This document shows, piece after piece, positions 35,313 to 46,477 of a stretch of DNA of 64,000 bases; the stretch's first letter is position 1, and each line of letters begins with the position of its first letter. Origin of the DNA: Trema orientale (taxonomy: Eukaryota; Streptophyta; Magnoliopsida; Rosales; Cannabaceae); the NCBI GenBank assembly GCA_002914845.1, contig JXTC01000515.1, positions 128,542-192,541 of the forward strand. The letters are read 5' to 3'. Below the pieces are notes generated by a model that worked only from the letters and a program-made list of their open reading frames with translations, did not search any database and was not told the DNA's origin. Made by a program: the position numbers and the translations under genes.

Positions 35313-36884
35313 AGGGAAATTGCGGCAAAAGTACCTGTTCTTAGTTAAAATTTACACTTTAATATCCAATCTTTCTTTCTGACGGCAATAATACCTTCCG
35401 TCCAAATTTTGTAGCAACTGTTAAATTTTTCCGTTAAGTGCCACATAATTGTACACGTGTCGACGTCTGAATTTTTAGGCCATTAAAAGTCGTTTAAAAA
35501 TTATAAAAAAATATGAAAATAAAATAAAAATCAAATCAAATCAAATAAAAATCTTCCATTGATCTCTGCAACACTTCGGAGGAAAGTATCCCTAACTATT
35601 GTGCAGAAAGGAGAAATTTGGATCCATTACAGCAAATATATATATGGTCCAACGATTTCATCGCCACCGTCTCCATTTCTGGATTCTACTAAAGCTCCGA
35701 TCTCCTCGACCAAATTGCCCCAATTTCGTCGTCTCCTCCTCCCTCAGCTCCGTCTTCACCTCCGCCGATGTAATCGCCGCCTCCTCCTCCAATTTTCAAT
35801 TCCTCTCCGCTTCAAGAATTTAATATCTTTAGCAATCATTTTTTCGGACAAGTTTCAGCAATTTTTGGAAAGCTTCCAAATCTCCAGTACCTTGGTTTGG
35901 GTACTAATAATCTAGGAAGTTATACAACAAATAGCCGGGATTTTATCACGTCTTTAACAAATTGCAGCCAAATGGAAATTTTGGACTTGGGTCCCAGCAG
36001 ATTTGGAGGTGTTTTGCCAAATTCCATAGTCAATTTGTCAACTAAACTCACCGAAATTTATCTTGGAGATTATCAAATATCTGGAAGTATTCCCACAGGA
36101 TTAGATTAAATTTGGTCTACTTAATTGGCCTGGGTTTTGAAAGTAATTGATTCGCTGGTGCCATTCCAACTTCTTTGGGGAAGTTAAAAAATTTGCAAGC
36201 TTTGGCTTTGGAGATGAACACATTATCAGGAAAAATCTCCTCATCAATAGGAAACCTCACTCCTATATTTTTTCTAGATTTATCAGGTAACAAGCTAGAA
36301 GAAAGTATCCCTCTAATTATTGCACAATGCCAAAATCTGCAACAGCTTGACATTTCAAATAATAGACTGAGTGGAGCTATCCCCAAGGAGCTTTTTGGTC
36401 TTCCCTCCTTGACTATCTTACTCGACTTACGAGAAACTCATTAATTGGCAAGCAACCTACCTGTAGAAGTGGGCAAGCTAAAGAATACCAACGCACTTGA
36501 CCTCTCTGGAAACAATTTAACAGGACAAGTCCCATAAACCATTGGAGATTGTCAGAGTCTTGAAAGAGAGAGCGAGAGAGTGAAGACGACGATTCGGTTT
36601 TTTTTTTTGTTTGTTCTTTTTGTAAAGCCTTTGAAGTTATTTTCTGATTTGATTTGATTTAATTTCATTTTTATTTCATTTTCGTAATTATCAATAATTT
36701 TAAACGACTTTAAATGGCCTAAAAACTCTTATATCGACACGTGTACAATTATATAGTACTTAACAGAAAAATTTAACGGTTGCTATAAAATCTAGACAGA
36801 AGGTATTATTGCCGTCAGAAAAAAAGATTAGGTATTAAAGTGTAAATTTTAACTAAGAACAGGTACTTTTGCCGCAATTTCCCC
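35313..36884. mobile_element. Pack-MULE-like element carrying an LRR receptor gene fragment
   Basis: Inverted repeats of about 240 bp occupy 35313 to about 35550 and about 36640 to 36884 (outermost GGGAAATTGCGGCAAAAG and its complement). The flanks AACAGTTTT (35304-35312 and 36885-36893) are a perfect 9-bp target duplication of Mutator type. Between the repeats lie a C-rich segment (about 35640-35815) and a recognisable LRR receptor-kinase fragment (35815-36562), with no transposase. A Mutator-like element carrying host gene pieces is by definition a Pack-MULE. Confidence 0.87.
35815..36562 (+). pseudogene. Captured LRR receptor-like kinase fragment (LRR-XII type), broken
   Basis: Translated pieces show plant extracellular LRRs in order: N-LG...FI-SLTNCSQ, then F-G-LPNSI-NLST, then Q-SGSIP, then SGKISSSIGNLT, then SGAIPKELFGL, then VGKLKN. 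This order and wording is typical of the EFR/Xa21-like LRR-XII subfamily. The fragment lacks the signal peptide, transmembrane segment and kinase. It has at least one frameshift near 36120-36160, an in-frame stop at 36106-36108, and further breaks near 36430-36540. It stops abruptly inside the LRR domain just before the right terminal repeat, as expected for a captured gene piece and not for a decayed gene in place. Confidence 0.85.
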
Positions 36885-36989
36885 AACAGTTTTTAAAAAC
36901 AGAGTTAAAGAAAATAGAAAATTCAGAGAACAACAAAATGTTGTGTTCAAGGTGTTTTCTTAACTTTTTTCTTTTTCTAAAAATAAAAT

Positions 36990-37500
36990 AAATTTTTTTT
37001 CATATGACTTTCATATATATATTTTCTTGTAACTTTCTCTCTCATAATTTTCTCTAACCACTTTCTCTCTCATAACTTTCTCTCTCATCACTTTCTCTCT
37101 CTTCATTCTCTCAATCCTCATCACTTTGTCTCTCATCATTCTCTCTTATAACTTTCTCTCTCCTCATTTCATTCTATCACTTTCTCTCTCATCATTTTTT
37201 ATCACTTTATTTTTTTAATCACCTTATCTCTTCTCATTCTTTATTGCTGCTTTGTTTTTTATGACTTTTTTTTATCCTCATGCATTCTTATCACTTTCTC
37301 TCTCTGGTTTGTTTTCTTTAATTTTTGTTTCTTTTATTTTTCTCAATACTTTTTATTTCCATATTCTCTCTTATCACTTTCTCTCTCATTATTATATCTT
37401 TCATTATATTTTCTCTTATGACTTTCTCTGTCCTCATTCTTTTACTTGAATTTATCTCTGGTCACTCTCTCTTGACTTTTTCTCTCAAAATATTTTTTTT
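36990..37500. repeat. CT-rich degenerate repeat tract
   Basis: Repeated phrases such as ACTTTCTCTCTCATCA occur many times in a pyrimidine-rich strand. The open frame called here (37252-37449) is an effect of this low-complexity sequence. The tract is the interior of the hAT-like element. Confidence 0.8.
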
Positions 37501-37778
37501 ATAATACAAATATGATTTTTTATATTCATATAATTTTTTTTCCCTAAAATATGTCGTTAGAAAATATTTATCAAACACCTATTATTTTCTGAAAACATTA
37601 TAAAACAATTTTTGTTCTCATTTCTGAAAACACAACTCTAAAAACAGAAAACAAAAAACAATACCAAACAGGCCCTAAGTAACCAACTATATTGATTCAA
37701 GATAAGGCAGTGATGACGTGGAATGAGTGGATGATGATTGTAATAGGAAAGAATCTCTGCCAACTCATGTTGATAAGT

Positions 37779-38035
37779 CCACCAAATACAATCCCTTGAT
37801 TCAAGCTCCACCGAAAATCTCCATGAATATAATCAATTCCTTGATTCAAGCTCCACCGAAAATCTCTCTAGAATTTATATTGATTGTATATTACTATTTC
37901 TTTTTCATATAGTCAACGACAACATTAATGTATTTTAATTCTCTTTGATTCTTTTCGTGTATATATAAAGATGTACAGTAAAACAAATAATATAACAGTG
38001 AATATCTTTTCTATCATTTTGTGTTTTACACTTTA
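37779..38035. repeat. Direct repeat, copy 1 of 2, upstream of the ankyrin gene
   Basis: This segment of about 257 bp recurs at 38094-38348 with few differences (period 315 bp). Each copy contains a second, smaller duplication of TTGATTCAAGCTCCACCG. The copies lack LTR-type ends and primer-binding sites, so this is a tandem segment duplication and not a retroelement pair. Confidence 0.88.
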
Positions 38036-38093
38036 TGTATCAGACCAGGACAATATCTCCCACTAAGTTCTATTGTTTAATCATTGTTTTTCT

Positions 38094-38348
38094 CCACCAA
38101 CTGCAATCCCTTGATTCAAGCTCTACCGAAAATCTCCATGAATATAATCAATTCCTTGATTCAAGCTCCACCGAAAATCTCTATGAATTATATTGATTGT
38201 ATATTAATATTTTTTTTTCATACAGTCAACGACAACATTAATATATTTTAATTCTCTTTGATTCTTTTCATGTATATATAAAGATGTACAGCAAAACAAA
38301 TAATATACAAGTGAATATCTTTTCTATCATTTTGTGTTTTACACTTTA
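38094..38348. repeat. Direct repeat, copy 2 of 2, upstream of the ankyrin gene
   Basis: Second copy of 37779-38035. It ends about 450 bp upstream of the ankyrin start codon, so the duplication may have doubled promoter elements. I cannot identify specific factor sites in it. Confidence 0.88.
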
Positions 38349-38795
38349 GATTGTATGGTCCTTGCTTGTTTGCATATTGAATGATTGAATAATATGTGGT
38401 GCTGGTTCTCGAGCACCATATATTTGGATAAAAGGTATCTATCTAATAAACTGTAGTAGTGAATTTCATTTTATATTTTTGTGTTGTGGGACATTTATAT
38501 GGCTACAGTCCCAAACTTTATTTATTTACTTTGTTTTTTTATTTAGTAAAACGTGCCACGTGTACATTCACCTGTATATTTATGTAGTAAAAAATTTCCC
38601 AAACTTTATTCTATTTTTTTGTTTCAGGTATTAATATGTGCCAATACTTTTCTACTCTCTTTCACTTTTTCAAATTATTATAATTCTTAGCTTAGGGTTA
38701 TATATATGTGACAAAGTCTAATTTACTAGTCGTATGGTTTAGATAACCTTGAATTATTCTTTGTTATTGGAAAAAAAAAATATATATATATATAT

Positions 38796-41700
38796 ATGGA
38801 TCCTGAATTATATCTTGCTGCAGCTAGTGGGGATGAAATAACCTTCGAGAATCATTTGATTGAACACCCTGATTCTTGGAGAAAGAAAACATGCGAAAAC
38901 AACAGTGTTCTTCATGTTGCCGCTCTGAATAGTCAACCAAATATTGTAAAGAAGATTCTTCCACAATATTGTCAGAACTCGTTATTTCAATTTTTGCTAT
39001 TACGTGGTCTTGCAGCATTGTTCTTAGGACAAGAATCTGTAAACTGTCATGAAGAAAATCGACCACTTCTATATTGTTGGAACTCTGATCAAGATACCGC
39101 ACTACATCTTGCAGCAAGGGTAGGATGCGAAGAAATTGTACGGCTTCAAATATGCCATGCTACCAAAATCGAAGGGCGTGTTGGAAAGGATCAAAGGCTA
39201 ACGAGAATGACAAATCTGGCGAAGGATTCCGCTCTACATGACGCAGTGCGAAATGGTCATCTTTCTACTGTTGAGTTACTACTCGAGGAAGATCCCGAAT
39301 TGGCTTTTCTTACCAATAGTGCTGGAGAATCTCCCCTCTTCTTGGCAGTGGAAGGAAAGTTTTTCGACATTGCCAGACGTTTGTTACAAATTGATACAAA
39401 GATATGCAGCCATGCCGGAAGGGATGGCATGAATGCCTTGCATTTAGCGGTTGTTCTCTTGCATAGAGGTATCCATCTCTTCTCTCTAATTATAAGTTAC
39501 GATATCATGATCTATTTAATAAGTACGCACATTATATAGTTCTGAGCCATATTATTTTTTCCTAGTGTATACATATGTCATTAGATATATAATAAAGTCA
39601 TAATTATAAATCAAAGGCCTAGAGAGTACTTTTGGTAATTAATATTGAAATTAAACATGGTTGTGATATCCACTTTGAACAGTCAAGTATTAATTACGAA
39701 TATATAGGGTATTCTTGATTCATAAAATGAGAACACTTTGTTTTCAAAGGCAATTACCTAATGAAAAACCGGATAATTAAAACCTAGGAATAAGTCATTA
39801 AGAATTTGAAAATTAAACTTACTTTAGAAGTTATTAGTACCCGAGTCTCATGAGTCAGTCTTTAAGTTTTGAAAACAATTAATCTCCAAATACATGTAAA
39901 ATATCCTCATGCATTTACTTGAAAAAAATTCCAGAAACATGGCGAAGCACTGAATTACAATGTAGATAGAGGAAGCAGATTAGAATATATACCAAAGGAA
40001 CACACTAGTTCGCAATTGGTATCAATCAGGCCGAATCAAAGCAGATTATTAGATAATTTGTTTGTTAATCACTTGTTGTATTCCTGATTATCATATTTAA
40101 CTTAAAGTTCTTTTAAAGTAGATAATTTGATCGTTAATTAACTACAAAAGATTGATATTCAGCATAGTTATCATATGAATTGAACGAACTTGATTCATGG
40201 CAGTCCTCACTGTAAGGAGCTTGAAGCATGAAAATAGAAGGCAATGACACTATAGATGAAGGATTTGATACCATATCTAAATTCAAGTGATAGGACCAAG
40301 TATATTTAGATGAAAATGAATTTCAATTTCTATTTAGATTAGAGCACCAACTCATCAATAAGAAATCAAATATGTCGTTCGACGATAAATGAGAACTTTG
40401 ACAAAAGTTGTGATAAGTTTTATGTAGTGCTGATATTTCTATTCAACTCACATTACATTGTGGATTGTTACGTATACAATATACGTAAGCAACACACTAA
40501 CTATATTTATAAATGCATATACATAAGATACCATATTAATTAGTTGATAAAATATAAAGAGCAAAAAAGAGGGAGAAAAAAAGTTAAATTTAACAATTGA
40601 TTTTACTCCTCTGAAAATAGTCTTTTTAAGCTCTGTCACTATTTTTGACCATGAAAAAAGTCATAAATCAAGAAATTCTTGACCACAACTCAAGAAGTTC
40701 TTGATCATAAGTTAAAGGTGTCTTTGACCATAATAGTTTTTCCATAGTCAAGAATCTTGACCATAATTTCTTAAAAATATTATTTAAAGAAAAAAGCAAA
40801 AAAAAGTCATTTTGGCCCAAATTAGTCCTATCCATGTCCTTTTCTCATCTGAGATCCAATGATCCAAGCCCCATTGTAGTGAGCTCTTTGTTCGTCTAAG
40901 CCCATAACTGAATAAGCCCAATCCATTAGAAATTAGTTCACATCTAATCGAGAACAAAACTTTCTACATTTTTAAAATCAACTGAATACTCGGATATAAT
41001 ATTTACTTGTGATATCCAAGTACTTGTAATTATTGCTTAATGTGATATTTAGTTCTTTTACTGGAGTTGTTGATTCCATATTTATACATATATTTTCCAG
41101 CCATTTATAGACTTATACTTCCAAAATGTCAAGCTAAAGACCATGTAGTTTGATTGAACTCTCTCTAACATCTCAAAAAAGGCAGACTTGAAACAAGAGT
41201 TCATTATCAACCCAGAAAATAGACATTAATTGCTAGTGTGTGAAATTCTGGTTTCAGCAATGATACTGGAACTTAAATCATATTTCACTTGGTAATGTTC
41301 GATGCATTCATAATTTTCTAATATCTTCTTTTTTTTTTTTTTTTTGAAATCAATTTTTTGATGATTTAAGAATTATTCGATCGTTATGAAATGAAGTACG
41401 AGATCTATATGATTTGTTCTTTCATAATCATGGTCCATGTGATTTGTACTCAAATATTTTGCACTCTGTTTTTCAAAAAACGAAATCACCATGTTTTGAA
41501 ATACTTTAAATAATTAATCAGAAACTTTCATCCACGTGTACTCTTTTATAGCTTCAATTGACTCTATATACTTTGCTGTGGTTCTTAAAACTGCAACCAC
41601 ATGTTATAGTAAAGCCTTCAAACTCACTGTTCTTTCACATGATTGAAACAATTACCGTGTGATGGACTTTCTCACAACATCTAGGTTTCTTACATATATT

Positions 41701-44700
41701 TAGAATCAATATAATGATCTGTAACCTTCTTTTGAGCAAGATTATTTGTAAATTGATTCGTCTCTCACAGTGCATGCGAGTGTTAATCTTTCTAGTTTTC
41801 TTGGTTATTGAATTGGTGTTCTTGGTTGAATTTTTATTCATGCACTTTCGATTTCTGGGATTAAATTCAACAGATCATAAATATATTTGTCCTACGTTCA
41901 ATTAATGATTTTATTTATTTATTTATTTATTTTTTTCCATAATCTTAATTTCACATTACATCCTTATTGCCAAAGCTGCATATTATTGGTGAAATTATCT
42001 TCTTTATAGATCTTTTGAATATCATGATCGGAAAATTTCCCCTAGCCTTGGGCGAACAAGATAATCAAGGATGGACACCTCTTCATTATGCTGTACACTT
42101 GAAATTTGAGGGGATCATTGAGTTACTCCTTAGTACAGAAGACAAATCCTCGGCCACCAAAAAGGACAAGACAGGCATGTCAGCTTTTCACGTAGCAACT
42201 GTGAATGGATATATTGATGTTATGGAAAAGCTAAGGACAATTTGCCCAGACATATTGGAGTTGTTGGCATTCGCTAATCAGACTGCTCTTCATCTTGCCG
42301 TGAGAAGTAAAGAGAAGAAAACTGTTGAGTATCTATTAAGGGTAATGGATGTCAGACGCCTTTTAAACAAACAAGACGCATATGGAAACACACCTTTGCA
42401 TTTGGCTGCCAAGATTGAGAATTATGATATATTACTTTTGTTCCTAGATGACAACAGAGTGCAAGGAAATTTTGTGAACAAAGATGGTTTGACTGCCATG
42501 GACATCTTTCAATCTTGCAACAAGCTCGAGGAATCTGATCAAAAGGTATGGATAATGGATTTAGCACTTCTATTATATATACCAAAATAAATTTTCAATA
42601 GGTCCAGTTACAATTTTGGCATTATTTTTTACGCACTTTTAAAAATAAAAAATACTAACTAAACATTTTCTGTTTCGATTTTATAACTTTTCATGAATAG
42701 AAAAAAGCAATTTGGTGATTATATAACTAGCTAGTATGTATTTTAATTGTTTAAATAAAATTCATATCTTAGACCAAATCACGAATCTGTTCACTTCACG
42801 AGAGCAACTAAAAATATATATCAGATATTAAAGTTATATTAATCTATGTTTATGTTTACGTTGTCAATACCTATGTAGTTCATATATATATATATATATA
42901 TATGTGTATAAGCATGAGTATATATTTAAACAATTTCTTTTTTTTTTTGGACAGACTTCTATTTAAATATTTTTTTCATTACTATATTATGATATTAATT
43001 TTATATGAAAATAAAAAGCTAGAATTGATCAGGGAATAAGATTACATGAACACTCCATAATTTTACTTGCCGGACTAGGTTATTTCATAAAATAGAATGA
43101 AAAGTATAATGTTTAGGGTGCCATTGGAAGATTTATGCCCGATTCCTTACAGCGGTCACTAAAATGAAGAGCATGACTCTTCTCTACATAAAATTTTAAT
43201 ATTATTTCATTTTCGTTGATTCTTAGTCTGGTTTTTTTTTTTTTCTCTTTTTTCTGAAAGGATCTTAGGCTAGTTTTATCATTAGAGGAAAATATAACAT
43301 CAATAGTAACATTTTCGTCAAAAGTTTGACGAAGTACAGTATTCTCATTTTTATAATTTCTTTTTCATAATTCTAAAGTGCTTTTTTCATAATTCGAAAG
43401 TGTTATTATTATATTGTCTAATTTATAAAATGTCACTATAATATTAATGTACATCAAGAAATGTCAGAACACATATATATATATATGAGCAATGCTATGA
43501 GGCACCAGTGGTGCCCAGCACCACAGTGACATGTCTGTTTGTCATTGGATGATTTCATTAATAAACTGGGTCCCATATGGACCCCACTTGAATTATAATT
43601 ATGATTAGCCAGTGACAGACTCACACATCACTGTAGTGCTGGGCACCACTGGTGCTCTATAGCATTATTCTATATATATGTGTGTGTGTTCTGACATATA
43701 TAGGGCACCAATCCAGTAGGTATTTTTTTTTTACCTATGTATAAGTATTAATTGGGCCAATGAAAAAAAAAATTTGTACATTTTTTATCATAAAAAGTAT
43801 GAGAGAAAAATAGCATTAATGATGCACGTCTTTTTATGCACTTGATTATAACCGTTGGATCACCATTAGATGATGATCCAACGGCTAAAAAAAATACCTA
43901 CACATAGGTAAAAAAGAAAATTCCTACTGGATTGGCAACCATATATATATATCTAGTAAAGGTAAGAAGAACAAATTTAAAATAACTAATGCAGTAATGC
44001 TACATACATTTTGTTGACATATACATATAAATGGTACGTCTGTAATACTTGCAGCTAGGTATGATCATATCAAAGTTGAGAAGCATAGGTGCATTTCCTT
44101 GTGTAAAGCAACAACTAATTAAAGAAAGAAACATCAAACTCCAAAATTTTATGGAGACAGTAGTAGTAGAGGGCCAATCACAATTACAAAAACACGAAGG
44201 GAATAATAAAGCAGGGATGGTAAACGAAATGGACTTCCCAATATTTTTAAAGCTCATGATACCTTTCCAGCTTTCCAAAAGTGCCCTTGAGAAAGCACAT
44301 GAGACAGACATGATATTAGCCACCCTCATAGCAACAGTAAGCTTTGCAGTGGCTTTACAAGTTCCCGGCGGGTACGAAAGTGACGGTCCTTATCTCGGCT
44401 TGCCAATCTTAAGGCACAAATCTCGTTTCAAAGTGTTCATGATTTTTGACGCCGTGGCTTTCGGTCTTTCGTCGTCCTCAATTTTTTTTCTCTTCATGTC
44501 TTCAAGGATAGAAAATTCTACTCGACGGGCTATCTTTTTGGGAATTTCCTTCGTGGCAATATTCTACTCAATTTTAGCGATGTTGGGCACATTCATTTCA
44601 GGAATATATCTAATTTCTGGAAATTCCAACGGGATCCAAGCATCCGTATATGGATGCATTGCTGTCTTCTTATATTCTCTTATCTACCTTGTGCTTTTCA

Positions 44701-44759
44701 ACTTTGCATGTTGTATGTGTCGTAAATTGGTTCGTTTCATAATAGCAGTCAGTGTTTAG
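38796..44759 (+). CDS. Ankyrin-repeat protein with PGG membrane domain (ACD6/ITN1-like), 637 aa
   Basis: Exons: 38796-39468, 42010-42545, 44055-44759, with phases 1 and 0; the frame is open throughout. The N-terminal two-thirds is ankyrin repeats, with typical units such as DTALHLAARVG, DSALHDAVRNGHL, GWTPLHYAV, TALHLAV and GNTPLHLAAKI. The C-terminal part has the PGG domain motif (LIATVSFAVALQVPGGY) followed by three more hydrophobic segments, giving about four membrane spans. Family members such as ACD6 act at membranes in salicylate-linked defence, and ITN1 in salt and ABA responses; which role applies here cannot be told from sequence. The length is within the family range (about 550-700). 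Intron 1 (2541 bp) and intron 2 (1509 bp) are long, and intron 2 holds two MITEs. The start MDPELYLAAASGD is the conserved N-terminus of the family. Confidence 0.93.
39469..42009 (+). other. Long intron 1 of the ankyrin gene
   Basis: Its donor is GAG|GTATCC and its acceptor TTTATAG, joined in phase 1 so that ...VVLLHR runs into DLLNIMIGK, the usual order in the family. The interior is AT-rich, with no gene or clear transposon. Around 40640-40770 the phrase TTGACCATAA and variants recur several times. Confidence 0.7.
43487..43670. mobile_element. Mutator-type MITE (GAGCAATGCTAT family), copy 1, in ankyrin intron 2
   Basis: The terminal inverted repeats are GAGCAATGCTATGAGGCACC and the complement of GGTGCTCTATAGCATTATTC. 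Long arms include CACCAGTGGTGCCCAGCAC on the left and its counterpart on the right. The flanks are TATATATAT on both sides, which fits a 9-bp duplication but is weak evidence inside a TA tract. The second copy, at 57225-57402, confirms the ends. Confidence 0.85.
43703..43940. mobile_element. MITE, family with CCAATCCAGTAGG ends, copy 2, in ankyrin intron 2
   Basis: It aligns over its full length with 34778-35012, with the same termini GGGCACCAATCCAGTAGG and CTGGATTGGCAACC. It lies 32 bp downstream of another MITE, so two unrelated elements landed in one TA-rich spot of the intron. It keeps a safe distance from the splice acceptor at 44054. Confidence 0.8.
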
Positions 44760-45920
44760 CTAGAACCACGTACGTTGTGCAAGTAGTGTTTAGTCTCATG
44801 TAATAAGTTTACGACAACAAATTCTTATAGTAGTAAATTGTAGATGTTGTTGTTAATTATTGTCTTCATCTTCTTATCGTTGTTGTTCTCCCATTATTAT
44901 TATTATTATTATTATTCTCGCACATATCCTCATCATTTGAGTTCGAGTGTTGTATAGAATTAGAGACACCCATATGAACTTATGTCTAGCAGATGATCAC
45001 AAATTCTTATATATAGTAATAAAATAAGTGAATAAAAATTATAGATTTACTTGAACATTAAATAGGATAAGTACCCAATTTTTTTTTTTTTTTTGTTGTA
45101 TTCAAGTTGGTTTTATTGCTTTTATTTTGGTTTTATCTCCCATTAGAAAACCTAAAATATTAAATTCAAAGATCTCAAAAAATATATATATATATAAACT
45201 AGAAAAATAGAACCAAACAGTAGAAAAATAGCGGTTGATCAACCTTCTTCCAGTTACACTCTACTACTGCTCCCTCTTTTTTTTCCTCACTGCTTCTAAA
45301 TTTTTTTCTCTCCCTGGGACTGTGTTTTTCTCCCTCTCAGAGTGGTGTGTTTTTGTTCTCTCACGCAATGGTCCTTTTGTATGTGTGATGGAGAGATTTC
45401 CAACTTTTTACGTTTTTGTAGACTCTGTTTTGATTGGTCAAATGATATGGTTAGTTCCTCCTTTTTTACTTTTTTTTCTTTTATCTTTTCCTTTTCTAAT
45501 TCAAAAACTAAGCTAAGCGAAATAATCCTGTACGACAAAACGCATGAGCTGGGCATGAGCATTACTTCTGATTGCCTAATGTACAAGTAGGATCAACTTT
45601 TCAGACGTGGCGATGTATTACTAGAAGATAAAACCAAGCATACAATGAAACACGCACAGGATTCCACAGTCCTCTAAAGGATTCTATGCTCGTGGGCCCC
45701 ACTTGTCCCTTACTGTCGGCGAATCCATGTGCCTGTCGGATGGGTTTTTAGACAAATCCGACAGCCAAAAACGTGTCTGGCCTTCCTTTCTCCCCTCGCC
45801 GGTCTATTGTTTTTTTTGTTTATTCCGAGATTTTCTTTATTATATAATATATACTTTACGCGAATTATATTTATATTACATATATTAAGCTTAATTTATA
45901 ATTAGATTTAATGTATTTCA
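44760..45920. other. Intergenic region downstream of the ankyrin gene
   Basis: The first part should be the 3' UTR of the ankyrin gene. A short TTA microsatellite lies near 44897-44917. The block 45230-45860 is somewhat richer in C and G, with short open frames on both strands, but none shows a conserved motif. I see no gene that can be supported. Confidence 0.4.
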
Positions 45921-46477
45921 ATATTAAAAAATATATTTATCTATATATTTATTTTAATAAGACGAATGTAACACAATTTTTTGACATTCGATGAGCTAAA
46001 TTTAATATAAGGAATCATTAATATTAAATTAAATACAATATTATATATAACATTAAATTACGTATTTATCTCTCTCTATATTTATTTTAATGAGACGAAT
46101 GTAGCACAACCATTTGTTCGATGAACTAAATTTATTATAAGGTATCATTAATATTAAATTAAATACAATATTATAAAATACATGTATATATTACAACCAA
46201 TCATAGCAAAGAAAAATAATGATAGGACCAATCTTATCATAAAAAAATTAAGATTTTTCTAAAAAAATTTAAAATAGAATAATGATCAAAGATAGAGTTA
46301 GGTTCAACGTATTTCAACATTAAAAAATATATTTATATTTATATTTATTTTGATGAAACGAATGTAACACAACTTTTTGAAATTCGATGAACTAAATTTA
46401 ATATAAGGAATCATTAATATTAAATTAAATATAATATTATATAAAACATTAAATTATGCATTTATCTCTCTCTATTC
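45921..46477. repeat. AT-rich repeat, three imperfect copies of about 105-135 bp
   Basis: The phrase beginning TTTATTTTAATAAGACGAATG and containing ATTAATATTAAATTAAATA occurs at about 45948-46080, 46081-46186 and 46345-46476. The third copy ends exactly where the large LTR retrotransposon begins. Confidence 0.75.

Larger units (their letters stand above)
35201..37675. mobile_element. hAT-like non-autonomous element, hosting a nested Pack-MULE
   Basis: The ends TAAGGGGCTGTTTGG and CCAAACAGGCCC are inverted repeats, and the flanks TAAGTAAC (35193-35200 and 37676-37683) form a perfect 8-bp target duplication, as expected for hAT. Without the inserted Mutator-like element (35313-36884 plus its 9-bp duplication) it would be about 0.9 kb. 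Its own interior is mostly a CT-rich tract with repeated TCACTTTCTCTCTCAT phrases. No transposase is seen. Confidence 0.8.

Noticed and set aside
37252-37449. 65-residue open frame rich in F, S and H
   Set aside because: It is a translation of the CT-rich repeat tract inside the hAT-like element.
37779-38348. The two direct repeats as LTRs of a tiny retroelement
   Set aside because: There are no TG/CA ends, no primer-binding site and only about 58 bp between the copies; a tandem segment duplication fits better.
45235-45590. Overlapping open frames on both strands downstream of the ankyrin gene
   Set aside because: They are low-complexity (F/S-rich or K/E-rich complements), without motifs, splice context or a conserved start.
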